Origin: Azolla caroliniana
Lineage: Eukaryota; Polypodiophyta
Direction: 5' to 3'
NCBI GenBank assembly: GCA_043228905.1
Contig: JBHGNT010000015.1
Span: 7,936,001-8,000,000, forward strand
Length of the DNA: 64,000 nucleotides
Shown: piece after piece, positions 1 through 10,794 of the stretch
Layout: every line of letters begins with the position of its first letter
Position numbering within the stretch: position 1 is the stretch's first letter
Translations under genes and position numbers: made by a program
Notes under the pieces: generated by a model
Told to the model about the DNA's origin: nothing
Seen by the model: the letters and a program-made list of their open reading frames with translations, nothing else
Databases searched by the model: none

Positions 1-2350
1 GCTCGGATTCGATTTCGATGGAATCGACTTCTACTCGATTCGGCCAAGCATCGACTCGGCTCGATTTAGTAGCTGAAGGCCTACTTTCAATATCCCAATC
101 GACAATTGTCATTTTCTCCATGAAGACAATATCTCAGCTCCTCGTCACCTTCTTGTTGATTAGGTCCCATAGCTGATAGTGAATTCATCTTCACCGTAGC
201 CGAGAAATAGGTATGGTCGGTTCTTGGGATCGAGTTTCCCCCTCTAGTCCTTAGTTATATGCACATGGGTGCATATAACTAATGATTCAATTTCGATCGA
301 ATCAACTTCAATTGGATTTGGTCGAGCATCGACTCAGCTCGATTTAGTAGTTGAAGGCCTACTTTCAATCTCCAAATCGGCAATTGTCTTTTCCTCCATG
401 ACGACAATATCACGACTCCTAATCACCTTCTTGTCAATTAGGTCCCATAGCCAATGGCCGAATTCATCTTCGCCATAAACGAGAAATAGGCATGGTTGGC
501 TCTTTCGATCGAATTTCCCCCTCTGGTGCTTAGTTATATGCACATAGGTCAGGCAGTTGAACACTTTTAGATGCCGATATGACACCTCTTTGCCGGACCA
601 TACCCTTTGTGGTATGTAATTGGAACCGAGGGATACTTGTTTATCACATAAACGGTTCGTCGAGCATCTACTCGGCTCGATTTAGTAGTTGAAGGACTAC
701 TTTCAATCTCCCAATCGGCAATTGTCTTTTCCTCCATGACGACAATATCTCAGCTCCTAATCACCTTCTTGTCGATTAGGTCCCATAGCCGATGGCTGAA
801 TTCATCTTCACCGTAAACGAGAAATAGGCATGGTTGGCTCTTGGGATCGAGTTCCCCCCTCTAGTCCTTAGTTATATGCATATAGGTCAGGTAGTCGAAC
901 ACTGTTAGATGCCGATATGACACCTCTTTGCCGAACCATACCCTTTTTCATATGTTAGTGGAACCGATGGAGACTTGTTTATCACATAAACGGTTGGTCG
1001 AGCATCGACTCGGCTAGATTTAGTAGTTGAAGGACTACTTTCAATCTCCCAATCGGCAATTGTCTTTTCCTCCATGACGACAATATCCCGGCTCCTAATC
1101 ACCTTCTTGTCGATTAGGTCCCATAACCAATGGCCGAATTCATCTTCGCTGTAAACGAGAAATAGGCATGGTTGGCTCTTTGGATCGAGTTTCCCCCTTT
1201 GGTCATTAGTTATATGCACATAGGTCAGGGAGTCGAACACTGTTAGATCCCGATATGACACCTCTTTGACGGACCATAGCCTTTGTGGTATGTTAGTGGA
1301 AACGACGGAGACTTGTTTATCACATAAACGGTTGGTTGAGCATCAACTCGGTTCGATTTAGTAGTTGAAGGCCTACTTTCAATCTCCCAATTGGCAATTG
1401 TCTTTTCCTCCATGACCTCAATATCACGGCTCCTAATCACCTTCTTGTCGATTAGGTCCCATAGCAGATGGCCGAATTCATCTTCACCATAAACGAGAAA
1501 TAGTCATGGTTGGCTCTTGGGATCGAGTTTCCCCCTCTAGTCCTGAGTTATATGCACATAGGTCAGGCAATCGAACACTGTTAAATGTTGATATGACACC
1601 TCTTTGCCGGACCATACCCTTTGTGGTATGCTAGTGGAACCGACGAAGACTTGTTTATCACATAGACGGTTGATCGAGCATCGACTCAGCTCGATTTAGT
1701 AGTTGAAGGACTACTTTTAATCTCCCAATCCGGAATTGTTTTTTCCTCCATGAAGACAATATCTCGGCTCCTAATCACCTTCTTGTCGATTAGGTCCCAT
1801 AAGCGATGGCCGAATTCATCTTCACCGTAAACGAGAAATAGGCATGGTTGGCTGTTGGGATCAAGTTTCCCCCTCTGTTCTTTAGTTATATGCACATAGG
1901 TTAGGCAGTCGAACAGTGTTAGATGTCGATACGACACCTCTTTGCCGGACCATACCTTTTGTGGTATGTTAGTGGAACCGATGGAGAGTTGTTTATAATA
2001 TAAACGGTTGGCCGAGCATCGACTTGGCACGATTTAGTAGTTGAAGGCCTACTTTCAATCTCCCAATCGGCAATTGTCTTTTTCTCCATGAAGACAATAT
2101 CTCGGCTCCTAATCAGCTTCTTGTCGATTAGGTCCCATAGCTGATAGCCAAATTTATCTTCGCTGTAAACGAGAAATAGGCATGGTTGGCTCTTGGGATC
2201 GAGTTTCCGCCTCTGGTCCTTAGTTGTATGCACATAGGGCAGGCAGTCGAACATTGTTAGATGCCGATATGACACCTCTTTTCCGGACCATACCTACCCT
2301 TTGTGGTATGTCAGTGGAACCGACAGAGACTTGTTTATCACATAAACGGT
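1..2350 (-). repeat. Tandem array (~338-bp unit) derived from a copia integrase tail
   Basis: Seven successive copies of one block are visible. The landmark gagcatcgactcggctcg recurs near 46, 324, 662, 1000, 1338, 1678 and 2014. Spacings are therefore about 278 bp once and then 336-340 bp. Each unit, read on the minus strand, encodes the segment between the copia integrase core and RT (SYRHL...CLTYVH...KLDPKSQPCLFL...RSRDIVxMEEKT). The intact element at 54626-60021 carries the homologous segment. The unit length is not a multiple of three, so the reading frame is lost from unit to unit and the array cannot encode a repeat protein. The array runs off the left edge of the window. The first two units have a shorter, different junction sequence (gattcaatttcgatcgaatc), so at least two unit types exist. 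On the right it joins ordinary copia integrase at about 2350. Confidence 0.9.
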
Positions 2351-2731
2351 TGTCATGAACGCCTCAGCCCAATAAACCTTCGGCAATTTCACATGTGCCA
2401 GCATACATCGGACTCTCTCCATGATGGTCTAGTTCATTCTCTCGGCCATACCATTTAGCTTCGGAGTCTTCGACACTGTGTACTTGATCCGAATACCTTG
2501 AGTTTGGCAGTACTCTTCGAATTGCCCTCAGTATTCACTGACGTTGTCCGTTTGGACCGCCTTCAATTTTTGATCGGATTTTCTCTCAGCTCTCACTTGG
2601 AACTCCTTGAAAACACTTAGTAGTTTATCCTTCGTGTTTAGCATGTAAGCCCACAACTTACGAGTATGATCATCAATGAAGGTAACAAATTACTATTCAC
2701 CGGAATGAGACTTTGCATCTACATAGCATAC
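2351..2731 (-). pseudogene. Cop0: copia integrase core fragment
   Basis: The minus strand reads as a copia integrase catalytic core: FIDDHTRKLWAY (first Asp region), then VQTDNVSEY (second Asp region), then KLNGMAERMN (Glu region), ending AEAFMTT before the tandem array. In-frame stops are present, for example after SEY and MN, so it is dead. It belongs to the same broad group as the element at 54626-60021. The sequence stops abruptly at 2731, where the LTR of Cop1 begins. No protease or gag portion of Cop0 is found in the window, so it presumably continues beyond the right edge of the stack. Confidence 0.8.
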
Positions 2732-2990
2732 TGTTGAGCTGACAAGCTTAACCGGATCCGGATCGGAGTTCGAAACGACGAACCGGATCAGATTGTAACC
2801 GGTAGGCCATTAGAGGCCTACGAATTGAGCCTAGTACGTCGACATATTTTTAGGAGTTAGTGTCAACCGCTTGTATGAGCATTGAAGTACTTGTGAGTAC
2901 TTCTGTCAGTCCTTTTTAAACTTGTGTTTGTCTTCTTTTACTATCCGGACGAGCCATTTTTGTCTTAGTTTCCGCACATATTCTTTTTCA
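2732..2990 (+). repeat. Cop1 5' LTR with primer-binding site
   Basis: Starts TGTTGAGCTGAC, ends ...TTTTTCA, and is followed directly by TGGTATCAAAGC (2991-3002), a one-base variant of the initiator-Met tRNA primer site. It shares with Cop2 and Cop3 the start TGTTGAG and the hairpin box at 2884-2903. No canonical TATAAA lies at the expected position (cctttttaaacttg instead). About 259 bp long. Confidence 0.8.
2877..2912 (+). promoter_or_regulatory. GTAC hairpin box in Cop1 LTR
   Basis: GAGCATT-GAAGTAC-(6 nt)-GTACTTC-TGTCAGTCC. The seven-base arms at 2884-2890 and 2897-2903 are exact inverted complements. The same box occurs in the LTRs of Cop2 and Cop3, whose remaining sequence is diverged, just upstream of their TATA boxes. 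Function is not known; I infer a promoter element. Confidence 0.5.
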
Positions 2991-3098
2991 TGGTATCAAA
3001 GCGCAATGGTTGAGAACCTCTGCAGCCGACATGCGTGTTTGGAAGACAAACCCTAACACTCGGTAAAGAACAGACAAAAGAAAAATATGGACTGAGGA

Positions 3099-5395
3099 AT
3101 GGCCAGTTCGCTCTTGATGGAGAAGCTCGACAGATCCAACTATGCATCTTGGTTGTACAAGATGCACCAGTACCTAGTCGGGCATGGTTACTGGAGTTAT
3201 GTTGACGGAGCTAACGATACGGCACATGATGCAGCACACATGGACTTCCTGACTTGGGAACAAGTGGCAAGCAGGGTTATGTACTACTTTGCATCCAGTG
3301 TGGGTGATCAGCTGTTGAGCCATATTCGGGACACCAAGAGGTTGAAGGAAGCTTGGGGAAACCTAAAGAAGGAATCCACTGCAAGCACCATGGCCCGGAA
3401 GTTGACAATGTTCGACAGAAGGACATGTCGGTGGCCGAGTATACGGCCCGGATCAAAGGCATATGTGATGCACTGGTGTCTATCAACGTAACCATTGAGG
3501 AAGATGAGATGGTGCGCGTTTATCTCAGGGGCCTAGCGTCAAAGTTCGGAGCATTCCGGACGGCGGTCTGTACAAGGGAGAATATGCCCTCATTTTTCAA
3601 CTTACAATCGATGCTCCTTGTAGAGGAGAACCACGTGGGTGTGTCGACGAGCATGCACACTGACAACAAGATGTTGTACATGAAGGCGGATTGGCCCCGT
3701 GGTCGTGGCGGATGAGGCAGATCGGCACGCGGTGGAAGCGGCCGACAAGAGTAGAGCCGAAGGCACAAGGATAGTGTTGACAACAGTTCCGGGTCCTCCA
3801 CAAGTAGAGGGAGTCAAGGCGGTGCCGGGAGCCAACAAGAGAAGACGACGACGGATTGTTGGTATTGTGGTCCGAAGGGCCAAAGGGAGAGCGAGTGCTG
3901 GAAGAAGTGCGTTGATTCGGATAAATCTGGATCTGGCAAGGCTAGACAAGGGAAACGACAAAGCTCGCACTATGCAGAGGGATCAAAAGGATCCAGAACT
4001 GGTAAGAATGGAAAAGGGCCAGCCTTTGTGATGAAGCAGAAGGCGAACTCAATGAAGAAGACCACTTCTAGATCGGAGGAAATGTGGTATGTTGACTCCG
4101 GAGCATCTAACCACATGATGGGCCACAAAGCCACAACAACCGGGAGTTGTTGAAGCCAGATACGACACTCCTCACCCGATTGTGCATGTCGGAGAAATCC
4201 CTTTAAGCTATGTCGTACAAAAGGGGATGTTGATGAACATTCTACATGTTCTGACAATCACAAAGAACCTAGTGTCGGTCAAGCAGATCGTCGACCAGGG
4301 GATGCAGGTGCAGTTTACGCACCTCGGGTGCTTCATTGAGGAAGAGGGTCAAATTATTGCGCAAGGGCGCTGGGACGAGAAAATGTACATCCTCAACACC
4401 AACAATGTAGGCACCACCTTGTTCGCAAAGGGTCAAAAGATCGAGTTGGATATTTATCTGTGGCACAACTAGATTGGCCACTTCAATTACCGGAGGCTTC
4501 AAGACCTGCAATCGAAACAAGTTGTTTTCAGATTGTAGAAATTTAGTGGCCGAAACACCCAAATTTGTGAAGCATGCCAGCTTGGGAAGCATCATCGGCT
4601 TCCATTCCCCACCGAAAGAAACCAAAGCCGTAACAAGATTGATCTAATACATTCAGATGTATGGGGACCAACACAAAATGTTAGTCTTGGTGGGAGCCCC
4701 GTGGGAGCCGATATTTCGTCTCCTTTATCGACGACTACAACCGACACACATGGATCTACCTAATCGAAAGGAAAAGCAAAGTTTTCGACTATTTCCGGAA
4801 CGTGCAAAGTCTTGTTGAACGGGAAACAAAGAGGAAGATCCAGTGCCTGTGGTCGGATGGCGGAAAGGAATACTTCTCCAACCAATTCAACAATTATTTG
4901 CAACATATGGGAATTCAGAGAGAATTTAGTTGCAGATACACACTGGAACAAAACGGCGTGGCCGAAAGAAAGAACCAGTCGATTGTCGGAGCGGCACGAG
5001 CAATGCTGGAGGAGAAGAGCATGCCCAAGTTCTACTGGGTTGAAGCAGTCTAGACGGCCGTCTACATCCAAAACCGGATCGGGGATAAGGTGTCAACACA
5101 TGAGTTGTATTTCGGGCGGAAGCCAAATCTAAGGCACCTTAGGATATTCGGTAGCATTGCATATGTGCATGTGCCGGATGAGAAGTCGAGAAAGTTGGAC
5201 CTGAAGTCGGAGAAGTGCATCATTGTCGGCCACTCACATGAGCAAAAGGGTTATAACTATTATAACCCCCCAAAAAAACGAGTTCGAGTGAGCCGAGATG
5301 TCGAATTTGATGAGTCAACATCATGGTTCTCTTTGCCGGGACTCCAACCCAATTTTGGAAGATGAGGCCAGTGATCCGAAGCCGATCTAGGAAGA
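3099..5395 (+). pseudogene. Cop1 gag-protease-integrase remnant
   Basis: Gag begins MASSLLMEKLDRSNYASW (3099) and matches Cop2/Cop3 gag. A small deletion near 3395 (loss of the QLRQELS segment) shifts the frame. The second half continues from 3353 in another frame to 3715. The zinc knuckle near 3858-3900 reads WYCGPKGQRESEC, with the ligand His replaced by Gln. The protease motif WYVDSGASNH lies near 4084. Part of the following segment is deleted relative to Cop2. The GAG-pre-integrase and integrase regions run about 4180-5395, with an in-frame stop after LWHN and another in the region of 5053. Multiple frameshifts and stops make it non-functional. Confidence 0.85.
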
Positions 5396-5541
5396 AGATG
5401 ACGAAGGATTCGGTACTCTGAACGAGAGTCTGATCTCATTTCGGCTAAGTGGGCTGAATGAGCGACTGAGTCGGAACACCGGCGAGTAGTGGAGATCCGC
5501 TATGCTTTCCCTGCTGAAGGAACCGAGGAGACGGTTCACGC

Positions 5542-6187
5542 TGTCGTGGGAAATTCCGGCTACAAGGGGAAAAGGGGTCGGATGCGTGTGAACGGGGAGG
5601 TGCATTGGTGCACCCGAAATATGTCTTTTGTACAATCATGTGTAATTAAGTTAGTATTAGTTAGGTGTTGAGGATGGCTTTATGGCTGATGTGACGACCT
5701 CTCCTTGCTCTATAAAAGGGGAGGTTTGGGACTATTTTATGGATCCACGTTTTGGGAGGACAAAGTGTTGCCGGACCGAGCTCTGCAACCTTCTTTCCTA
5801 TTCCCCGCTTTTCGATTTTCCCTGTCATCGTGTTGCGAGGCACTGCTTCGTGCTGGTAGTCTATGTGCTCCCGATTGGAGGCTCGCTAATATGCATGAGT
5901 ATTTGCAGTGAGATTGAAGCTCTTTTGCTGGCCGCGGTCGGTTGTACTCTTTCCAGTTTCCTCAATTTGTCGTTAATTCTCTGAGTCTCCCCGCGTGTCT
6001 TGGATTTCCCGTGTTCTTGTTTCTGGTCTATTCTTGTTGTGTTTTGTTTTTTATTGAGTGGCGCCAAGAGCTCGTTGCAGCCAACAAGCATCCAATCCGG
6101 ACAACCTTCCCGCTCTCATCGGCTCCTTGGTTCGAGAGCCCCGTGGTCCCGTCTTGTTTCAACACATCTATGCGGAATACCGCGACA
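5542..6187 (+). repeat. Gyp1 5' LTR and primer-binding site
   Basis: 646 bp, TGTCGTGGG...CCGCGACA, with short inverted termini. CTATAAAAGGGG near 5710 is a good TATA box. Four bases after the end lies TGGTGAACAGGACGTGAA (6192-6209), a two-base variant of the primer site seen in Gyp2, Gyp3 and Gyp4. The LTR shares only its ends with the other gypsy LTRs here, so it is a separate family. Confidence 0.8.
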
Positions 6188-6217
6188 TCTTTGGTGAACA
6201 GGACGTGAAAGGGGGTA

Positions 6218-6399
6218 GCAAAGGAGTTCGAAAATGAGAGGAAGTGAACTTGTTGCGGCGATGGCGGTGGCCATTGACCGCCTAGTGAAAGCTTGAGGGG
6301 GCACGGGGGCAAAGGAGTTCGAAAATGAGAGGAAGTGAACTCGCTGAGGCGATGGCGGTGGCCGTTGACCTCCTAGTGAATGCTTGATGGGCCACGGGT
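6218..6399 (+). repeat. 91-bp tandem duplication at the Gyp1 gag start
   Basis: The block beginning gcaaaggagttcgaaaatgag occurs at 6218 and again at 6309, giving two start codons (6234 and 6325) for the MRGSEL gag N-terminus. The period of 91 is not a multiple of three, so only the second ATG is in frame with the rest of gag. The two copies have drifted slightly (ttgttgcgg versus tcgctgagg). Confidence 0.85.
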
Positions 6400-6607
6400 A
6401 CCCTTGATAGGGCCATAGAGGCGATAGTTGGCACGATAGGCCGGTTCAATGGTAAGGACGTGACAAGCTACCTGGAGGCCTACCGGGCCGAGATGATAAT
6501 GAGGGACATCCCGGAGGATAGGCGGTTATCCGGATTCTCGCGAGTCATGACGCCAAGCATCCATGCGGAGGTGCTTGAGGTTCAGGCTAACTACCGGAAC
6601 ATGGCGG
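6325..6607 (+). pseudogene. Gyp1 gag, N-terminal part
   Basis: Encodes MRGSELAEAMAVAVD, a stop (TGA), then WATGTLDRAIEAIVGTIGR and EAYRAEMIMRDIPEDRR. It matches the start of Gyp2 gag (30683 downward) nearly residue for residue. It breaks at 6607 at the solo LTR and resumes at 7453 with GFEG, joining as RNMA-GFEG, equivalent to RTWEEFEG of Gyp2. Structural capsid protein by homology to its neighbours. Confidence 0.8.
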
Positions 6608-7452
6608 TGTCGTGGAGTATTTGCTTCACGATATAAAAATGAACTTAAATGTTATATTTTAAAGTAATATTTCAGAGACTTGAAGCCATAACTTCACACA
6701 CCAAGTGCAAAGTACACACCACTAGGTTGAGTTATTTGTTTTTAAGATATTGTAAAGGATATAAAATAAACTTAAATATTGTGTTGAGTAACATTCAGAG
6801 ACTTGAATCCACAACCTTACATGCCAACTACAAAGCATATACCACTAGTTTAAGTTATTTGTTTTTAAAATTATATTTCTATTGATTATACTTACCATAC
6901 CTATTTTCATACATGAAAGCTCAAATGACAGAGATGTCTATCATGCATCACATGTAATGCATGAACGCCAAATGGCGATCATGCGTCACATGCATGTCTT
7001 GTACCCTCACATGCAGTATATGCATGGGGGCACCTATAAAAAGAGGGGAATCAAGTAAGGGAGGGAAGAAGAGAAAGTTAGAGAAATATATGATCAAATA
7101 AATAAGTTAGCTCATTTGGGAAGAGGCTCGTGTTTCAAAGTTGGAGTCAAGGGTTCAAATCTAGAGTTCAGCAAAAGAAAAGTCATATCTTGTGATCGAC
7201 ATTGTAACTTCGGTAAAATATTGTGTTGTTAATATGAAGCTTGTTTTTATAATACATTTTCACTTTTTAAATCATACATTATCTCTTATCTCTTATCTAT
7301 GCTCATCTGTCTCTCGCACTTTACTTCTAACTCTTGTTCTTCATATCCTTAATCTTTCTAACATTGTTGCACAAGCCTTATAAAATATATAGCCAACTCC
7401 TTTTAACCTTAGTCCCTACGACTTCGCCGCACAAACCACAACTACTTCGACA
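6608..7452 (+). mobile_element. Solo LTR of a gypsy-type element inside Gyp1 gag
   Basis: 845 bp beginning TGTCGTGGAG and ending TTCGACA. It interrupts a gag coding sequence that rejoins when it is removed, and contains no coding region. Flanks are GCGG and ACGG, an imperfect 4-bp TSD. CTATAAAAAGAGGGG near 7032 is a TATA box, so the LTR reads on the plus strand. It contains an internal tandem duplication (about 6640-6765 and 6768-6870), each copy holding an antisense tRNA-like motif, and a sense tRNA-like module at 7104-7165. Most likely a remnant of LTR-LTR recombination. Confidence 0.8.
7104..7165 (+). other. tRNA-like module (A and B boxes) in the solo LTR
   Basis: TAGCTCATTTGG (7108-7119) fits the polymerase III A box; GGTTCAAATCT (7152-7162) fits the B box at tRNA-like spacing. 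Neither a complete cloverleaf nor a convincing anticodon arm is seen, so it is not called a tRNA gene. It lies 70-130 bp downstream of the TATA box of the LTR. Confidence 0.5.
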
Positions 7453-9171
7453 ACGGGATTCGAAGGGTGGTTCCTCGAAAGGCACGGGTTCGATGACTCG
7501 CTCCAGTTGTCAAAATGGGAGTTCATGGAGTGGGTCGAGAGCCCCGGTAAAGGGGGGAATACATCAGTGCTCTTCCAAGAGTTTGAAAAGCAATTTGCCC
7601 TACTCTTGGCATTAGATCAGACCGTGCTCGATACGAGCAAGGTCATGTTGTTTATCAAGTCCATCGATGCGTTGGATCAAGAGAAGGTAGGTCTCCTATT
7701 GGAGACAGATGAAGGGCTCAGGACTGACTCTGCAGTGATAAAGAGTCTGCAGCCATTTCGAAAAGCGGTGGGATTGGAATAATGAAGAGTCGTCTTCGGC
7801 CGGCTTGAGTCTAGGGAAGAAGCCGGAGGGAAGAGAAGCGAAGGTGGCTCAAGTCGGGCACGGTTCCGACCGATGTAGTCAGGGGTCCATCCAGGGGCGC
7901 AACTCTAGAGGAGCTGATGAAGATGGTGCGTGATCTCCATATCGCGCAAGCTTAGAGAGACGGTAGGGGATAGTTGTGTGATCGGAGGCCTCCGATCGAC
8001 CAATGATGCATGTGGTGCGATACCGTCGGCCACATCTGGAGAGAGTGCGCAGATTTCGTTGAAGCACTCAAGAACAACATCATGTATCTTTGGAATGGGT
8101 GGGTACACGCGTGTGACATGCGAAGGCCCCTCGAGGTGAATAATGAACAAGGAGGCATGAAGAGGATAATGGAAGAGGTTGCCGCCCAGAACGCCCAGGC
8201 CATCCACTACTCAGTGTCGGTAGGGATCTAGGTAGGTGGAGAGAAGGGCATTGGATCCTGGAAGCAATGCCGGATTCTGGCGCACGTTCTAGAAGCCATG
8301 TCAGGGGTGAGGCTACAAAAGGAGGAGGAAGACTGCACAGAGAGGCGGGTCCAAGAAGGCACCTAATGGAACGATCTGGTAAAAGAGAAAACCGGCTTTG
8401 TGGAGGCAGCGTGCCAGACTATGAGGTTCTAGCTGAAAACAAGCGGGCCGAGAAGACCGGAGGGGCCGGACCTTCAAGGCGGTACGAGACCTGGAGTGGG
8501 CCAAGGAAAGAGGATGTTGGTTCGGCTAACCAACAAGAGAAAGGAAAGGTGAGGACCCCCCGGCCTTCCGGCTGAGCTCGGAGATAGAGAGGACGACAGA
8601 TCTGCAAAAGATCTTGGAAGAAAGGATCCTCGACAACAAGGTGGAACTCTGGCTAAAACGAGGTGCTTGGAATAGCAAAAATGGAATTTCACGATTCCAT
8701 CGTGGATCTAGTGAAGAGGAAGCGGCTTTCGATGGAGCCAGAGAAGTCGATCAAAGTGTAGGCGGCCCACATCGAAGAGGTAGCACTAGAAGAAGAGTTT
8801 TCGGATAGCTACTATACACGACCACATTGGGCAAGAGCTAAGACGGAGACCTTGGTCTGGATTGGGGACTTTAAAGAGCCGATGGTGGCATTAATCAACC
8901 ATGGAGCAGAGATTAAAATAATGTCCATGGACTTCTATAACAAGGGTAAGTGGTCGATTAATAACAAGCACGCCGATTAATAACAAGCAATTCAAGCCAC
9001 AAAAGAGCTTCATGGGGCGTGCCCGAATGTTCGGGTAACAGTGGGTGATGTTGAAATAGACCAACACTTCTTCGTACAGGAGTCGTCGTCGCATCCAATT
9101 ATACTTAACGAAGCTTACATTACGACGGCTCGTATTGAGATGAAAGTGCTATACAATGGTTCGACGTACGT
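7453..9171 (+). pseudogene. Gyp1 gag C-terminal part and protease start
   Basis: Resumes gag (GFEGWFLERHG, then FMEWVESPGKGG), runs through ETDEGL, and has an intact zinc knuckle CMWCDTVGHIWREC near 8007-8050. The following conserved region GGMKRIMEEV...AIHYS is present to 8231, then frameshifts accumulate. The protease segment near 8880 reads ALINHGAEI, where Gyp3 has ALIDHGSEI, so the catalytic Asp is lost to Asn. Two stops follow at a small local duplication (aataacaagca, about 8961-8990). It ends at the Gyp2 insertion within NGSTY. Confidence 0.8.
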
Positions 9172-9818
9172 TATCATGTTGTTACGCGCGTACGTGAAGA
9201 ACGAGGCGGGACTAGGGGGGCCTTGGGCCGAGAAATAGCCGAATGAGAAGAGGGGAAGGAAACTACTGATGTATTCCACATGCGCGCAGAAACACAGATT
9301 CACAGGAGTTGCAACTAACTCTGAACAACGGAGATAGAACGAATGTATATGTATATATATAAATCAAAGAGTTACAACCGGCAAGTCGGTGAGTGATAGG
9401 CTCCGACACCTACACACAAACACACAGAACACGAGATGGAGACTCTGCCGGAAGCACTTGGGTGTTCCGCGGAGCAGAGTCAGCCTCCCAAAAACCTGCA
9501 CAGAATGACTATGGAGAAGACAGAGGAGAAGAAAACCTCCACAAAACGCGATCCCCCCCCTTTTTTCAATACCTCTCCCTCTCTTTTATAGCCCAAGGAG
9601 GGAGGCCGTTACCACCCGTTACATCATGTTTATTCCCTGTCCTTTCGGACATGGATATGCCTCAATTTTCTCCCTAATGAATGCGTGCTACCTAGGATTT
9701 CACCTCAACCGACTTGTACCTGTCTACGTACTATACAACAAAACTTGTGCCCATGTGTAAGGGCCAGTTTACGCACCTTATACCCGGTTTCCGCCTAGGG
9801 ACGGTTTAATTCACGACA
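9172..9818 (-). repeat. Gyp2 3' LTR
   Basis: 647 bp. On the minus strand it starts TGTCGTGAATT and ends ...ATGATA, a non-canonical end. GGGCTATAAAAGAGAGGGAG (around 9575-9595, minus) is a TATA box. The purine-rich stretch AGGTGGGGGCGGA immediately before it (9819-9831, minus) is the polypurine tract. It differs from the 5' LTR by substitutions and an indel near 9520. Confidence 0.85.
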
Positions 9819-9892
9819 TCCGCCCCCACCTAACCGCGCATACACCGGTATGAGCCAAAATTAGACTCTTGCCGGAGAAGACTGGCTCGCAC

Positions 9893-10011
9893 TTATCCTT
9901 CGTCTTCTTGATTGACATCCGTTCCGAGCCGGTCGTTGTCGCTATCCAGGTCGTCTGGGTCCGGTTCAGCCTCGTGCTGCTTTTTGAATGCGTTGATCCT
10001 TTTCCCCGCCA
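9893..10011 (-). pseudogene. Gyp2 Pol C-terminal tail
   Basis: Minus-strand reading continues AGKRINAFKKQHEAEPD and ends ...NQEDEG at a TAA (9893-9895). It corresponds to AGKRVKIFKNRTDEE at the end of Gyp3 integrase. The start of this codon run lies on the other side of Gyp3 (28698 upward). An acidic tail after the integrase is common to this lineage in the window. Confidence 0.8.
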
Positions 10012-10015
10012 CCGG

Positions 10016-10756
10016 TGTCGTAGTGTGAATCACACACTACGTGAAATATGTAAAATACTATATCCGATTTAAAGTACGTATAATAAATAAAATAAAATAT
10101 CAAAGATATTTATTACATGCATAAGGTAGGATTTGAACCCTATACCTCCAAATAGACAAACCCCAACCTTACCATTGTACTACCTTATCCTAAGTGTTTG
10201 AAATATAGATTTAATACATATAAGACCTTTATTTACACCTACCTTTATTAAAAGGAAAGTCATGCATTTTTTAGAATGCGTGAATACTTTATTTATAAGA
10301 AAAATGTAGACCAATAAAAAATAGCTCGTGCAAATCTAGCGAGCATGAGTACTATATTTAGGAAATAAAAGCATAGTGTAAAAAGGCAACTCATGCACAT
10401 TTAGTGTGCTTGAACACTTTAGAAAAAAGCATGAAGCTATGCTTAGCCTCTTCCATCCTTATATAAGGAGGAGAGAATGATGCATGGGGGTTGTTGATTA
10501 TTTTACAAGGATTTTGATCAATCTAATATATTCGTGGGATTCACGATTTTTTCCATCTATTTCTCTCTTGCATTCTAAGTATCAATTAATACACTATACT
10601 CGTGGGATTCACGAGTTTCATATCTTCCTTCAAATATTTCTCTTTCTTGCAATCCATTCATAAGGAGCCTTATCTCATATTCTTCTTTCTCCTAGTCCAA
10701 AACCTCAGTGGTTCCCACCCGACTCACGCAACGATCCGGAGCCGAAAGGAAGGACA
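10016..10756 (+). repeat. Gyp3 5' LTR and primer-binding site
   Basis: TGTCGTAGTG...GGACA, with the partner 3' LTR ending ACGACA, giving TGTCGT/ACGACA inverted termini. TTATATAAGGAGG near 10458 is a TATA box. GTGGGATTCACGA occurs twice (about 10533 and 10602). TGGTGAACCCGACGTGAAC (10761-10779) is the primer-binding site; it does not match initiator Met. Confidence 0.9.
10119..10190 (-). other. 72-nt tRNA-like module in the Gyp3 5' LTR
   Basis: Read on the minus strand it starts GGATAAGG, has an A-box-like TAGTACAATGG, an exact B box GGTTCAAATCC, and ends CCTTATGC. The two ends can pair at seven of eight positions like an acceptor stem. The length is tRNA-like, but no clear anticodon arm can be drawn. 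The copy in the 3' LTR (28056-28127) has a mutated B box, GGTTTGAATCC. It could be a tRNA-derived insertion or a degenerate polymerase III promoter. Confidence 0.5.
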
Positions 10757-10794
10757 CAAGTGGTGAACCCGACGTGAACACGGTTGGCAAGGAG

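Larger units (their letters stand above)
2732..5541 (+). mobile_element. Cop1: truncated Ty1/copia element (5' LTR, gag, protease, integrase)
   Basis: Copia element inserted in Cop0. A 5' LTR (2732-2990) is followed by a primer-binding site, gag, zinc knuckle, protease and integrase. The body stops at 5541 in the linker between integrase and RT, where the Gyp1 LTR begins. Its RT, RNase H and 3' LTR are not seen in the window and should lie to the right of Gyp1. The coding sequence is closest to Cop3 and Cop2 further along. The candidate left TSD is catac (2727-2731); the right copy is outside the window. Confidence 0.85.

Noticed and set aside
1-2350. Regular repeats considered as a CRISPR array
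   Set aside because: Unit of ~338 bp is fully homologous throughout with no unique spacers, and it is recognisable copia integrase sequence in a plant-type context.
6608-7452. Solo LTR considered as intron or host sequence in gag
   Set aside because: TGTCGT...CGACA ends, a TATA box and short flanking repeat fit an LTR, and the gag frame rejoins without it.
5542-9171. Treating 5542-9171 and 31374-33200 as two separate gypsy elements
   Set aside because: The TSD ACGT and codon-level continuity NGSTY-VQVKS show that they are one element split by Gyp2.
10119-10190. Calling the Gyp3 module a true tRNA gene
   Set aside because: A and B boxes and an acceptor-like pairing are present but the anticodon arm does not form and it is duplicated with the LTR.
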